A DNA stretch of 64,000 nucleotides, from positions 62,001 to 126,000 of the forward strand of contig NZ_JAELVR010000009.1 in NCBI RefSeq assembly GCF_016428585.1, in the 5' to 3' direction. Numbering within the stretch: position 1 is the first letter of the stretch; each line of letters starts with the position of its first letter. The position numbers and the translations under genes are program-made. This document shows, piece by piece, positions 1 through 10,300 of the stretch. The notes below the pieces were generated by a model. The model worked only from the letters and a program-made list of their open reading frames with translations. It had not been told where the DNA came from and did not search any database. Origin of the DNA: Sedimentitalea arenosa (GTDB lineage Bacteria > Pseudomonadota > Alphaproteobacteria > Rhodobacterales > Rhodobacteraceae).

Positions 1-37
1 TTTGAAAGCCGTCCAAGTCCGCGGCAAGGGGGATGTC

Positions 38-2215
38 ATGGCTGACTACAAACCCTTCGCCGACTCGCGCGTATGGCTGGAGGGTGATTTCCGGTGGCCC
101 GGCCCGGCTGGCGAGAATGGGCCCAACCTCTACCAGGCGATTGTCCACGAGGGGCTGAGCAAGCTGACAGAAACCACGCTTTTACTGCGCTCGGGGACCG
201 AGCATGTGGATCTGAAATCGCTTCTGGGCCAATCCGTGCGCGTTCACCTGATGGCCCAGGACGACAGCCAGAGAGTTTTCAGCGGGATGTGCATCTCGGC
301 CGAAAGCCTGGGCTATCGCGACGGCTTGCACAACTATGTGCTGGAACTGCGCCCCTGGTTGTGGCGGCTGACCTTGACCCGCGATTGCAGGATCTTCCAG
401 GAGATGACCGCGGTCGAGATCATCAAGAAGATCTTTTCCGACGGAGGGTTCGCGGACTACGAGAGCAAGCTGAAGGAAACCTACGCCAAGCGCACTTACT
501 GCGTGCAATATCGTGAAAGCGACTATGATTTCATTTGCCGCCTGATGGAAGAGGAAGGCATCTATTTCTTCTTCCACAATACCCCCAACGGCAGCGGTGT
601 CGAAAAGCTGATCCTGTGCGACCGGACCAGCGCCCACGCGGCGGTTCCCGGGCACGGGACCATTCCCTACAACGCCCGCCATTCGGCCGAAGGCGCAGGC
701 ACCAGCCGCGAGGATCATATCGCGGAGTGGACCGAGCTGGACAACGCGACGGCTGGCAAGGTGCTGCTCAGCGACTACGACTTCATGAACCCGACTGGGG
801 ATCTGCTGGTCAATCACTCCGTTCCCGGCGGCCACAAGCACGACGCCGCTGAGAGGTTCGATTATCCGGGCCATCACAGGGTCGCGGACGATCACCCGGC
901 CTCGACCGACCTGGGCGAGAAACGGGCGCAGGTCCGCATCCAGGCCGAGGCTGTGCGCCAGGACCAGTTTCGCGCCGCTTCCAACGTGCGCGCTCTGGCG
1001 GTAGGGCAGACCTTCAAGCTGAAGGATCATCCCGATTATCACTTCAACGAGGATTACCTCGTGATCTCGGCCAGCCATTACCTGCAGGACATGAACTACT
1101 ACAAGGCGTCCGAAGGGCGTCGTGACCTTGTCGCGCTGAGCGAACCCTTTCCCGAGACCATGGCCAAGGATGCCTACGCGTGCACCTTCCATGCGATCGG
1201 CAAACTGGTGCCCTTCCGCGCGCCGCTGGTCACGCCCTGGCCCGAAATCGCCGGTCTTCAGACCGCCACCGTTGTCGGTCCGAACGACGAGGAGATCTAC
1301 ACCGATGACGAAGGCCGCATAAAGGTCAAGTTCCATTGGGACCGCAACCCGGCGACCAAGAAACCCGAGGAACTGACCTGTTGGGTTCGGGTCGTCACCC
1401 CCTGGTCAGGGACCGATTGGGGCATGGTTGCGCTGCCGCGCACGGGCCAGGAGGTGGTGGTTCAATTCGAGGAGGGCGACCCCGACCGCCCGATCTGCAC
1501 CGGAATGCTCTACAACAAGCCGAAGAAGCCCGCCTACAAGTTCCCGGATGACAAGACCCAGTTGGGCATCCGCACCAAGTCCTCGCCCAAGGGCGGCGAG
1601 ACGGACTACAACGAACTGATGTTCGAGGACAAGAAGGGCTCAGAGCTGATGCGCGTGCAGGCGCAGAAGGACCATATCGCCCTTGTCAAAGATCGCTCTG
1701 TCGTCACCATCGGTCTGGACAAACACGAGATGGTCGAGACCTTTAAGGGGAACAGCGAAATCAAGGAAGACGTCAAGGACGGCAGTCTCTGGGAGGTGAT
1801 CAAGGCGAATGTCACCCGCATCATCAACGAAGGCAACCACGAATTCACCATCAAGAAGGGCGACGAGAAACTGAAGCTGGAAACAGGCAGTCAGACGCTC
1901 GAGATCAAGAAGGACAAGACCCAGACCATCGAGGGCAAGCACACCAAGACGATCACAGGCAATGACGCCACCACGGTCAAGACCGGCGACATGACGATCG
2001 ACGTCAAGGCCGGGAAGGTCACGATGAAGGCGATGCAGAGCATCGAGCTCAAGGTCGGGCAATCCTCGATCAAGCTCGAGCCGACCAAGATCACGATCAA
2101 GAGCATGAACATCGATGCCAAAGCCGACTTGAAGGCGGATTTCAGCGGTCTCATGACAAACATCAAGGCCAGCGCGATCCTCGTCCTGAAGGGCGCACTG
2201 ACCAAGATCAACTAG
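38..2215 (+). CDS. vgrG: Type VI secretion spike protein VgrG (TssI)
   Basis: This 725-residue protein is the trimeric puncturing spike at the tip of the T6SS tube. The N-terminal two thirds resemble the phage gpD/gp27-like hub. The motif GRIKVKFHWDR, roughly residues 425-435, marks the gp5-like OB-fold, followed by the WVRVVTPWSG...ALPRTGQEVVVQF segment typical of VgrG. The C-terminus from about residue 560 is a run of short polar beta repeats (for example DKTQTIEGKHTKTITGND), as in the gp5 needle. No extra enzymatic domain is visible, so it looks like a structural rather than evolved VgrG. The start is ATG at 38, preceded by an AAGGGGG ribosome site; an upstream in-frame TTG at 2 lacks support. 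It is followed immediately by an adaptor-like gene and a PAAR gene, the usual tip assembly order. Confidence 0.95.
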   Translation: MADYKPFADSRVWLEGDFRWPGPAGENGPNLYQAIVHEGLSKLTETTLLLRSGTEHVDLKSLLGQSVRVHLMAQDDSQRVFSGMCISAESLGYRDGLHNYVLELRPWLWRLTLTRDCRIFQEMTAVEIIKKIFSDGGFADYESKLKETYAKRTYCVQYRESDYDFICRLMEEEGIYFFFHNTPNGSGVEKLILCDRTSAHAAVPGHGTIPYNARHSAEGAGTSREDHIAEWTELDNATAGKVLLSDYDFMNPTGDLLVNHSVPGGHKHDAAERFDYPGHHRVADDHPASTDLGEKRAQVRIQAEAVRQDQFRAASNVRALAVGQTFKLKDHPDYHFNEDYLVISASHYLQDMNYYKASEGRRDLVALSEPFPETMAKDAYACTFHAIGKLVPFRAPLVTPWPEIAGLQTATVVGPNDEEIYTDDEGRIKVKFHWDRNPATKKPEELTCWVRVVTPWSGTDWGMVALPRTGQEVVVQFEEGDPDRPICTGMLYNKPKKPAYKFPDDKTQLGIRTKSSPKGGETDYNELMFEDKKGSELMRVQAQKDHIALVKDRSVVTIGLDKHEMVETFKGNSEIKEDVKDGSLWEVIKANVTRIINEGNHEFTIKKGDEKLKLETGSQTLEIKKDKTQTIEGKHTKTITGNDATTVKTGDMTIDVKAGKVTMKAMQSIELKVGQSSIKLEPTKITIKSMNIDAKADLKADFSGLMTNIKASAILVLKGALTKIN

Positions 2216-2224
2216 GTGACCATC

Positions 2225-2836
2225 ATGAACCCGCGTTTCCAAGATTTGGTCAAGATCCCGGACGCCCCGGCGGCCAAGCTGCTGGCCGAGGCCAACGTCA
2301 CCCTGCAGACCCGGCTCGATCTGCCCGCGACAACACTACCGGTCGAAATGCTTGAGGCACTGGAGGAGAAACAGGCCTGGATCGACATGCTGATGCTGCT
2401 GGGCGTGGTGCTGCCGCCACGCGAACGCGTGTGGTGGGCCTGTCTCGCCGCGCGCGACTATATCGGCCCTAAATCGGACAAGGATCCGCCCGCGCTCGCG
2501 CGGTCCGAGGACTGGGTCTTCAACCCTTGCGACGAGACTCGGGAAGCCGCCCGCCAGACCATCGACCATGCCTATGTGGATGACGAGACCGTGCATTGCG
2601 CGACGTCGGTGCTTTATGCGGATGGCACGCTCGGACCGGGCGATCTGGCGCAATACCCGGCTCCTGCGGGCGCGGCCGAACTGTCGGCTTTCGCCATGAA
2701 TGTGGTAGCACTGACAGAGCTATCTGATAGGTTCGACGAGCACGTTCAACTGCTCATCGACCGCGCGCTCGACATTGCCCGTGGCGGCAGCGGACGGGTT
2801 AAGGCGACGCAATCCCGGAAGGAGGCAAGCTCATGA
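2225..2836 (+). CDS. T6SS-associated protein, DUF6931-like
   Basis: The protein has 203 residues, no signal peptide and no membrane segment. I recognise it only loosely as the DUF6931-type family found beside T6SS tip genes in Rhodobacterales. A Trp-rich core is visible (LPPRERVWWACLAARDY near residues 60-77) with acidic helices. Lying between vgrG and the PAAR gene, it sits where T6SS adaptor/chaperone genes often lie, so a role in loading PAAR or a cargo onto VgrG is an inference. An ATG at 2225 is preceded at good spacing by AGGTGA (2214-2219). A GTG at 2216, directly after the vgrG stop, is the alternative start. The end overlaps the PAAR start by four bases (ATGA), indicating coupled translation. 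Confidence 0.7.
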   Translation: MNPRFQDLVKIPDAPAAKLLAEANVTLQTRLDLPATTLPVEMLEALEEKQAWIDMLMLLGVVLPPRERVWWACLAARDYIGPKSDKDPPALARSEDWVFNPCDETREAARQTIDHAYVDDETVHCATSVLYADGTLGPGDLAQYPAPAGAAELSAFAMNVVALTELSDRFDEHVQLLIDRALDIARGGSGRVKATQSRKEASS

Positions 2837-3135
2837 CGAGACCCCAGGCCCGCATCACCGACAACGTGCTTTGCGCGATGTTCGCGCCGTCTCCCGCGGG
2901 GCCGGTTCCCGGCTCCTCCGTGATCATCCCACCCTGCGCGCCGACGGTGCTGGTGGGCGGTCTGTTTGCCGCGCGGATCGGCGATCTGCACCCGTCGGGG
3001 CTGGGCCCGCATCCCAACGCTATGGGGTCCGCCACGGTCATCATCTCGGGCATGCCCGCCTCGCGGATCGGCGACGCCACCGGCTGTGGCGGCGCGATCC
3101 TCAAGGGCGAACCCACGGTGCTGGTGGGAGGCTAG
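2833..3135 (+). CDS. PAAR-domain spike tip protein
   Basis: This 100-residue protein is almost entirely a PAAR domain. PAAR proteins form a small cone that sharpens the VgrG trimer and can carry effectors. Visible hallmarks are the repeated short beta units with VLVGG and ASRIGD motifs, the repeated G-D/T pattern, and His and Cys residues suited to bind the apical metal (HPSGLGPHPN, CGGAI). There is no N- or C-terminal extension, so it is an unfused tip without its own toxin domain. A strong GGAGG site (2821-2825) precedes the ATG, which overlaps the upstream stop. The FHA gene follows after eight bases. Confidence 0.92.
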   Translation: MTRPQARITDNVLCAMFAPSPAGPVPGSSVIIPPCAPTVLVGGLFAARIGDLHPSGLGPHPNAMGSATVIISGMPASRIGDATGCGGAILKGEPTVLVGG

Positions 3136-3143
3136 GCAGCCGG

Positions 3144-4565
3144 ATGGCGGTAACGCTCAAATTCCAGTCCTCCGGAACGGTACCCGGAAACGCGCGACCG
3201 GTGCGAATGCAGGGTGGCAGCCTGACCGTCGGGCGTGGACCGGCCAACGATCTCGTACTGCCCGACCCCGACAGGCTGCTTTCCAAGAGCCATTGCGTGC
3301 TGGAGGATCACAACGGCAACGTGGTGATCGTCGACCTGTCGACCAACGGCACCTTCCTGAATTACAGCAAGATCCCGATCGGCAAGGTGCCGACGCCGCT
3401 GAACAACGGCGATGTGCTGTCGCTCGGCTCCTACGAACTGGTGGTCGAGGTCGCCGCCGACCTTCCCGAGGATGGCAGCGGCTTAATCGCGCCCGCGGCG
3501 CAACTGGGGGCATCCCACGGCGATGCGGGCAAGGCGCCTGATCCGCTCGACCTGCTGAACGCCAGCGACCCTGATGGCGATTTCCTCGATGATCTTCTGG
3601 GCGAGCCGTCCGGCCCGACCGGTCCGTCCCAGCTTAACCCGACCGATCCGATCGACGAACTGTTGCCTCCGCTGGGCGATGATGGCGAAGACGATGCTTT
3701 CTTCCGCGATCCCGACGACGGGCGCGGCGGCGAGGGCCCGAGCCAACCATCGCACAACCCTTCGGCTCAGGACAGTTTTCGTCCGCAGCAATCGCGCGGC
3801 GGCGCGAGCCTGATCCCCGAGGATTGGGACGACCTGCTTGCGCCTGACCCGGCCCCGGCCGACAAGCCCGCTGTCGCCGAGTCGCTCCCACAGGCGCCGG
3901 AACCGATCGAGGAGCCGCCCCCGCAGCCTCGACCTCAGGCGCAAGTGCAAGAAACCGAACCCGGACCGGCGCAGGACGACGCTGCCCGCGCCTTTCTTGC
4001 CGCCGTGGGGGCCGAGGAGGTGCCGGTCAGGGATGAGGACCTGGTCGTCACGATGGCGCGCATGGGGCGCGTGATGAAGACGCTTGTCACCGGACTGCGC
4101 GAAATCCTGATGACCCGCACATCGATCAAGGGAGAGTTCCGCATCGAGCAGACGATGATCAGCGCCGGCGGCAACAACCCGCTGAAATTCTCGATCAGTC
4201 CCGACCAGGCGATCGAGGCGATGGTGAAGCCCGGCGCGCGCGGCTACCTGAGCGCAGAAACCGCCGCCGAACAGGCGCTTGACGACATCAAGGCGCATGA
4301 GGTTGCGATGGTGACTGGCATGGAGGCCGCGCTGCGGGGCGTGCTTGCGCGGCTCGACCCCGAGGTACTGGCGGGCCAGATCGAACAGCGCGGTGGCATC
4401 GGCAGCCTGCTCAAGGGCAAGAAGGCGCGCTATTGGGAAGTCTACGAGAAACTCTATGCTGACATATCCGACCAGGCAGAAAACGACTTTCACGACCTGT
4501 TCAGCCGTGAATTCGCGCGCGCCTACAAGACACAGCTGGACAAGCTGAAAGACCGGTCAGACTGA
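3144..4565 (+). CDS. tagH: T6SS FHA-domain protein (TagH/Fha type)
   Basis: The product has 473 residues. An FHA domain lies near residues 20-95 (VGRGPANDLVLPDP, SKSHC, STNGTFLN), which binds phosphothreonine. A long acidic, Pro-rich low-complexity linker runs from about 110 to 290. The C-terminal domain is conserved in T6SS FHA proteins (near 300-470, including the ARYWEVYEKLYADI segment and a stretch ending in FAREFARAYK-like helices). In characterised systems the FHA protein is phosphorylated by PpkA and reset by PppA, which controls assembly. Both partner genes are in this locus (11599-12321 and 12404-14563). The start is ATG 3144; a longer open frame upstream overlaps PAAR and is not credible. 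GGGAGG lies about 12 bases upstream. Confidence 0.9.
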   Translation: MAVTLKFQSSGTVPGNARPVRMQGGSLTVGRGPANDLVLPDPDRLLSKSHCVLEDHNGNVVIVDLSTNGTFLNYSKIPIGKVPTPLNNGDVLSLGSYELVVEVAADLPEDGSGLIAPAAQLGASHGDAGKAPDPLDLLNASDPDGDFLDDLLGEPSGPTGPSQLNPTDPIDELLPPLGDDGEDDAFFRDPDDGRGGEGPSQPSHNPSAQDSFRPQQSRGGASLIPEDWDDLLAPDPAPADKPAVAESLPQAPEPIEEPPPQPRPQAQVQETEPGPAQDDAARAFLAAVGAEEVPVRDEDLVVTMARMGRVMKTLVTGLREILMTRTSIKGEFRIEQTMISAGGNNPLKFSISPDQAIEAMVKPGARGYLSAETAAEQALDDIKAHEVAMVTGMEAALRGVLARLDPEVLAGQIEQRGGIGSLLKGKKARYWEVYEKLYADISDQAENDFHDLFSREFARAYKTQLDKLKDRSD

Positions 4566-4578
4566 AGGGGAGACGTCA

Positions 4579-5919
4579 TTGTCCTGGGACAGCAAGGTGC
4601 TTTGGACGGAGGGATTGTTCCTGCAACCCCACCACTTCCAGCAGGCAGACAGATATACCGAGGCGCTCGTCACCGGGCTGGCGCGGCGCGTGCGCCCCTA
4701 TGCCTGGGGGGTCAGCGCGCTCGATATCGACGTCGAGGCGCTCAAGGTCGGGCAATTCGCGCTGAAATCCTGCGCCGGGCTGACCCAGGACGGAACCGTG
4801 TTCCGCATGCCCGCCGCCGAGGATCACCCGCCCGCGCTCGAGGTGCCTGAGACGATCAAGGATTGCGTCGTCTACTTGACGGTGCCGCAGCGACGCGAGG
4901 GCGCGGTCGAGGTCGACCTTTCCGGTGCCGAGCTTTCGGCCAGCCGTCTGCGTCCCGCCGAGGTCGAGGTGACCGACACGATGGGCCAGCACAAGAAGCC
5001 GGCGATGCTGGGCGTCGGCAAGCTCAGGCTGCAGTTTGCGCTGGCGGTCGACGACATGGCCGACCGGCTCGCGATCCCGGTGGCCCGCATCATCGAGGTG
5101 CGACCGGACAAGGAGATCGTGCTCGACCAGGCTTTCATTCCAAGCTGTGTCGACGTGCGGGCCGCGCAACCGCTCGAAGGCTTCGTGCGTGAACTCGAGG
5201 GTCTGCTCTCGCACCGGATGCAGGCGCTGGCCGGTCGGCTGTCGGAAGGCGCGGGCGCGCGGGGCGTGGCCGAGGTGTCCGATTTCCTGCTTCTGACGGT
5301 GATCAACCGAATGCTGCCGATCGTGCGTCACATGGCGCAGATCGAGAACCTGCATCCCGAGGATTTCTACCGCACCTGTGTCGGTCTCGCCGGCGAACTC
5401 TCCGTCTTCATGACCTCCGAGAAGACCGCGCCCGAGTTTCCGCCCTACAAGCATGACGACCTGACCCGCAGCTTCGCTCCGGTGATCCGCAACCTGCGGC
5501 AGTATCTCAGCTCGGTGCTGGAGCAGACCGCCATTCCGATCAAGCTGGAAGAACGAAAGTACGGCATAAGCGTCGGCGTGATCGCGGATCGCAAGCTGCT
5601 GGGCAATGCGGGTTTCGTGCTCGCCGTGGATGCCGACACCCCTGCCGAGGACGTGCGTCGCCATTTTGCAGGCCAGGCCAAGATCGGTCCGGTCGAGGAG
5701 ATCCGCCAACTCGTCAACTCGGCCTTGCCCGGGATCACCCTGCGTCCGATGCCGGTGGCACCGCGCCAGATCCCCTATCATGCCGGGGTGGTCTACTTCG
5801 AACTGGACTCGGCCAGCCCCTATTGGGGCAAGATGACGACGTCGGGCGGCATCGCCGTGCATGTGTCCGGCCAGTATCCAGGCCTCAAGATGGAGCTTTG
5901 GGCGATCCGCAACAATTGA
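4579..5919 (+). CDS. tssK: Type VI secretion baseplate subunit TssK
   Basis: The protein has 446 residues, the usual TssK length. The N-terminal signature WTEGLFLQPHHFQQADRY is diagnostic. TssK links the cytoplasmic baseplate wedges to the TssL/TssM membrane complex and adopts a phage receptor-binding-protein-like fold with a C-terminal domain that contacts TssL/TssM. The start codon is an unusual TTG at 4579, supported by an AAGGGGAGA ribosome site about eight bases upstream and by the conserved N-terminus; no ATG is available at the right place. It lies 13 bases after the FHA gene and 27 before tssL, consistent with one transcript. Confidence 0.96.
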   Translation: MSWDSKVLWTEGLFLQPHHFQQADRYTEALVTGLARRVRPYAWGVSALDIDVEALKVGQFALKSCAGLTQDGTVFRMPAAEDHPPALEVPETIKDCVVYLTVPQRREGAVEVDLSGAELSASRLRPAEVEVTDTMGQHKKPAMLGVGKLRLQFALAVDDMADRLAIPVARIIEVRPDKEIVLDQAFIPSCVDVRAAQPLEGFVRELEGLLSHRMQALAGRLSEGAGARGVAEVSDFLLLTVINRMLPIVRHMAQIENLHPEDFYRTCVGLAGELSVFMTSEKTAPEFPPYKHDDLTRSFAPVIRNLRQYLSSVLEQTAIPIKLEERKYGISVGVIADRKLLGNAGFVLAVDADTPAEDVRRHFAGQAKIGPVEEIRQLVNSALPGITLRPMPVAPRQIPYHAGVVYFELDSASPYWGKMTTSGGIAVHVSGQYPGLKMELWAIRNN

Positions 5920-5946
5920 GGCGCGGGCGCAGGATTGGGATGAGAG

Positions 5947-7356
5947 ATGTCTGACGAAGACCCGTTCGCGGAACCTGACGACACCGACAAGACGGTGATC
6001 CGCCCCAATCCGGGCGGTCGGCGGACGCCCGCGCCCGCAGCGCCCGCCCCTGCACCGACTGCCGCGCCAGAGCCACAGACCGCCCCCGTGGACGCGATCG
6101 GGGTGCCCGTCTCGGCGCCTCCTGCCAGTCCCGCGGCGCCCCGCACGGCCGAGGCAACCGTGGCGCTGACGGGAATGAACCAGCTTGTCGCCTGCGCCAG
6201 CACGCTCTTCTCCCTGATCAGTCGCATCCGCAACCGCGCCCAGCACATGGACCCGGACAAGCTGCGCCAGAGCGTCGTGGCCGAGGTGCGCGCCTTTGAG
6301 AACCGCGCGCTGCAGGCCGGCATCCCGGCGCAGACCGTCAAGGTCGCGCGCTATGCGCTGTGTGCGACGCTGGATGACGTGGTGCTGAACACCCCATGGG
6401 GTGGGCAATCGAGCTGGGGCCTGCAATCCATGGTCGGCACGTTCCACCGTGAAACCGTGGGTGGTGACCGGTTCTATGACCTGCTGGCGCGGCTCGAGAA
6501 AGAGCCCTCGACCAATATCGACATGCTGGAATTCCTCTACATGTGCATGTCGCTGGGCTTCGAGGGACGCCTGCGCGTCGAACAGGGCGGAAGTGAGAAA
6601 CACCTGCGTATCCGCGAGTCGCTGGCGCGGATCATCCGGGCGCAACGCGGCCCCGTGGAGCGCGACCTGTCGCCCCATTGGGAAGGCGTGCAGAAACCGT
6701 TCCGCCCGTTGTCTCTCTGGCGCATGGTCTGGATCGCGGTCGGCGTCACCGCCGGTTTGCTGGCCCTGCAATTCGTCGGCCTGTCCTGGGCGCTCTCTAC
6801 CTCGACCGAGCGGGTCGTCGGACAGCTTTCGGTGATCGACAGCGGCCCGGTGGCCGAGTTGCAACGCCGCGCGCCGCCGCCGCCGCCAGCACCGCCCGCG
6901 CCCACGGCGGAAGAGCAGCTTCGGAAAGTCGAAGGCTTCCTGCAGCCGGAAATCGACGACGGCATCGTCGAGGTGTTCCAGAAGGGCAATACATTGATCG
7001 TGCGGATCAAGGGGTCGGGCATGTTCGGGTCGGGCTCCGATCAGCTCAGCGCGCCGTTCCGTGCCCCGGTCGACCGGGTCGCCCGCGCGCTCAACGACGA
7101 ACCCGGCCCGGTCATCATCGCCGGGCATTCCGACAACGTGCCGATCCGGTCTTCGCGCTTTCCGTCCAATATGGCGCTGTCGCTCGCGCGGGCGAAATCC
7201 GTGATGGAGAAGATGTCGGAGGCGCTCGACGATCCCTCGCGTCTTTCGGCCGAAGGACGCGCCGACAAGGAGCCCATCGCCGACAACGCCACGCGCGAGG
7301 GTCGCGCTGCCAACAGGCGCATCGAGGTCCTGCTGGTCCGGGAGGACGGAACATGA
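5947..7356 (+). CDS. tssL: TssL (IcmH/DotU) with C-terminal OmpA domain
   Basis: The protein has 469 residues. A disordered Pro/Ala-rich N-terminus (1-75) precedes the cytoplasmic DotU helical domain (about 75-245), one transmembrane helix (near 258-282, WRMVWIAVGVTAGLLALQFVG) and a periplasmic OmpA/MotB-like peptidoglycan-binding domain (about 320-465). The OmpA domain shows the motifs GHSDNVPI and NRRIEVLL. TssL is the inner-membrane partner of TssM and TssK; the OmpA fusion anchors the membrane complex to the cell wall directly. The start is ATG 5947 with GGGATGAGAG upstream. The stop overlaps the tssM start (ATGA), as expected for subunits made in fixed ratio. Confidence 0.95.
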   Translation: MSDEDPFAEPDDTDKTVIRPNPGGRRTPAPAAPAPAPTAAPEPQTAPVDAIGVPVSAPPASPAAPRTAEATVALTGMNQLVACASTLFSLISRIRNRAQHMDPDKLRQSVVAEVRAFENRALQAGIPAQTVKVARYALCATLDDVVLNTPWGGQSSWGLQSMVGTFHRETVGGDRFYDLLARLEKEPSTNIDMLEFLYMCMSLGFEGRLRVEQGGSEKHLRIRESLARIIRAQRGPVERDLSPHWEGVQKPFRPLSLWRMVWIAVGVTAGLLALQFVGLSWALSTSTERVVGQLSVIDSGPVAELQRRAPPPPPAPPAPTAEEQLRKVEGFLQPEIDDGIVEVFQKGNTLIVRIKGSGMFGSGSDQLSAPFRAPVDRVARALNDEPGPVIIAGHSDNVPIRSSRFPSNMALSLARAKSVMEKMSEALDDPSRLSAEGRADKEPIADNATREGRAANRRIEVLLVREDGT

Positions 7357-10300
7357 TCGGGCGCACGCTCAAGCTGCTTTTCGGCACGATCTATTCGGTG
7401 TTGACGATTGCCGCCATCACCTTGTCGCTCTGCATCTGGTACTTTGCGCCCTTCATCGGGGGAGAGACCTGGCGACCTTTCGACACCATTCTGAGCCGGG
7501 TTCTGACCATTGCAGGGGTCTGGTTGTTCTTCCTCGCGCTCATGGGATTCATCTTCTGGCGCCGTCGACGCCAGTCCCGCGAGATGGCGGATGAAATCGT
7601 CGAGTCCGTCGATACGGATGCCGACGACGTGACGAACGAGGAACTGGGCGAGTTGCGCGCCAAGTTCAAGAAGGCGATCGCCGAGTTGCGCAAGTCAAAG
7701 AATGGCCGCCGCAACCTGCGCGAATTGCCCTGGTACGTGATCATCGGCCCGCCGGGAGCCGGCAAGACCACAGCCATCGTCAATTCCGGCCTGCAATTCC
7801 CGTTGGCCGATAGCACCGGCAAAGCTGCCGTGGGTGGCATCGGCGGCACGCGCAATTGCGACTGGTGGTTTACCAACCAGGCGGTGCTGATCGACACCGC
7901 GGGCCGCTATACAACGCAGGAGAGTGATGCCGCCGCTGACAATGCCGCCTGGCTGGGCTTTCTCGGGCTGCTCAAGAAATACCGCAAGCGCCAGCCGATC
8001 AATGGCGCGATGATCGCAATCAGCCTCAGCGACCTGTCGCTGCAGGACGAGATGACCCAAAAGAGCCATGCCCAGGCGGTCAGACGACGTCTGAACGAAC
8101 TGCGTGAGACGCTGGGCGTCCGCTTCCCGGTCTACGTGCTGTTCACCAAGGCTGACCTGATCGCGGGTTTCAGCGAGTTCTACGACAATCTTGGCAAGGA
8201 AGAGCGCGAACAGGTCTGGGGTTTCACAATGCCACTGGATCAGAGCAAGGCCGAGGCTTCGCCCATCGAGGGGTTTGACGCCGAGTTCGCTCTGCTGCTG
8301 GGTCAGCTCAACGCGCAGTCGCTGGAACGCATGCAAACGGAAACCGACCACCAGCGCCGCGCGCTGATCGCGGGTTTCCCGAGCCAGGTTGCTTCGATGC
8401 GCGGGGTGGCACGCAGCTTCCTGAACGAGATCTTCCAGGACAACCGGTTCGAGAAGCGCCACATGTTGCGCGGGGTCTATTTCACCTCGGGCACGCAGGA
8501 AGGCACGCCGATCGACCGGTTGATGCTGAGCATGGCGCAGACCTTCGGCATCGGGCGCCAGGCCATCGGGTCCGGGCAGGGCAGCGGGCGTTCGTATTTC
8601 CTGACCCGCCTGTTCGAACAGGTGGTGTTTCCCGAGGCCGGGCTTGTCTCGGCCGATGACAAGGTCGAACGCCGCTACAAGTGGGCACGCCGTGCCGCCA
8701 TCGCCGCGACCGTCCTGATCGCATTGACGACGGGCGCACTCTGGGTGCGCAGCTACATGGGCAACGCGGCGCTGATCGCCGATGCCGGCGCGCATGTGTC
8801 CGCTTACCAGGACGCCGCCGCCATTCTGCCACCCAGTCCCGTGGGTGATACCGACCTGCCGCCGGTGGTCGATGCCCTGAACATCCTGCGCGACATGCCG
8901 GGTAACCCCGTGCTGTCCGATCCCGAGCCCGAACGCCACCTGACCTACGGGCTCTACCAGGGCGAGGTCATCGGCACCCAGGCCGCGCAGACCTACCGCG
9001 CTGCGCTGAATCAACGTTTCCTGCCTCGCCTGCTGCTTCGGCTGGAGGAGCAGATGTCGGCCAACATGAACAATCCCGACCTGCTCTACGAGGCGCTCAA
9101 GATCTACCTGATGCTGGGGCTGCAAGGACCGATGAATGCTGATCTCGTGAAGGAATGGATGCAGATCGACTGGTCCCTGGCCTATGCCGGTCCGGCGCGC
9201 GAGCCGCTGCGCACCGACCTCTCCGATCACCTCGACGCGCTGCTGTCGCAACCGATGGAGGCCATCGCGCTGAACGGCCCGCTGGTCGAACAGGTGCAGG
9301 GCCTTTTGTCGGAAATGCCTTTGGCGCAGCGCGTGTACAACGGCATCATCAACAGCCCGCAGGCCGTGGCCTTGCCGAAATGGCGCATCACCGATGCCGG
9401 CGGACCGGCTGTTCAGCGCGTGTTGGTGCGCTCCTCGGGCAAACCGCTCAATGACGGGGTCGAGGGCATCTTTACCTATGACGGCTTCAACAACGTCTTC
9501 CTGCCCGAGGCCGTCGGCGTGGCGCAGCGTGTGGCCGCCGAAAGCTGGGTTCTGGGTGCCCGCGGCGAGGCCGAACAGACCGACGCCGCGTTGCTCGCGC
9601 TCAGCCGGGACGTGCTCGACCTTTACTACAACGACTATATCGCGCGCTACGATGCGATCCTCGGCGATATCGACATCATCCCGATGGAAAGCCTTTCGCA
9701 CGCGGTCGAGGTCACCAACGTTCTGTCGGGTCCAACCTCGCCCATCGTCAACATCCTGACCGAGATCTCGCGCGAGACCCGCCTGACCGAGGATCGCTCG
9801 GTGATCGACACCAGTTCGCTGTCGGAAGGGGCCAGTTCCATCGCCTCGATCGAGACCCGCTCGAACCTGTCGGTGCAATCCCAGATCCTCCTGCAGGCCC
9901 TGACCAGTGCCGCCGCCAACAATACGGGCGAACCGCCGCGCCCGCCGGGGGCCTATGTCGAGGAACGCTTTGCCTGGCTGCATCGACTAGTCGAGAGGCC
10001 CGAGGGACAGCCCTCGCAGCTCGACCAGTTGATGGGTGCCCTGACCGAGGTATACCAGGAGCTCAACAAGATGTCCTTCAGCGGAGTCGGCAACAGCGCC
10101 GAGGGCGGCGCGGCGATCCTGCAGTTCCAGCAGGCCGCCAGCCGGATCGACGGCCCGATCCAACGCTGGGCCTCGCAGATAAGTACCGGCTCCTCGGGGA
10201 TCACGGCGGATGGCACGCGCGCCTCGATCAACGCCGCCTGGCAGGCCAACGTGCTACCCTTTTGCGAACAGGCGCTGAGTGACCGCTACCCGTTCAACCG

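Noticed and set aside
38-2215. VgrG as an evolved effector with a toxin domain
   Set aside because: The C-terminus consists only of gp5-like short repeats; no extra domain is present.
4576-7128. Long antisense open frame of about 850 codons over tssK/tssL
   Set aside because: The sequence is rich in Arg/His/Gln/Gly and lacks any recognisable domain; it is the expected shadow of GC-rich coding DNA.
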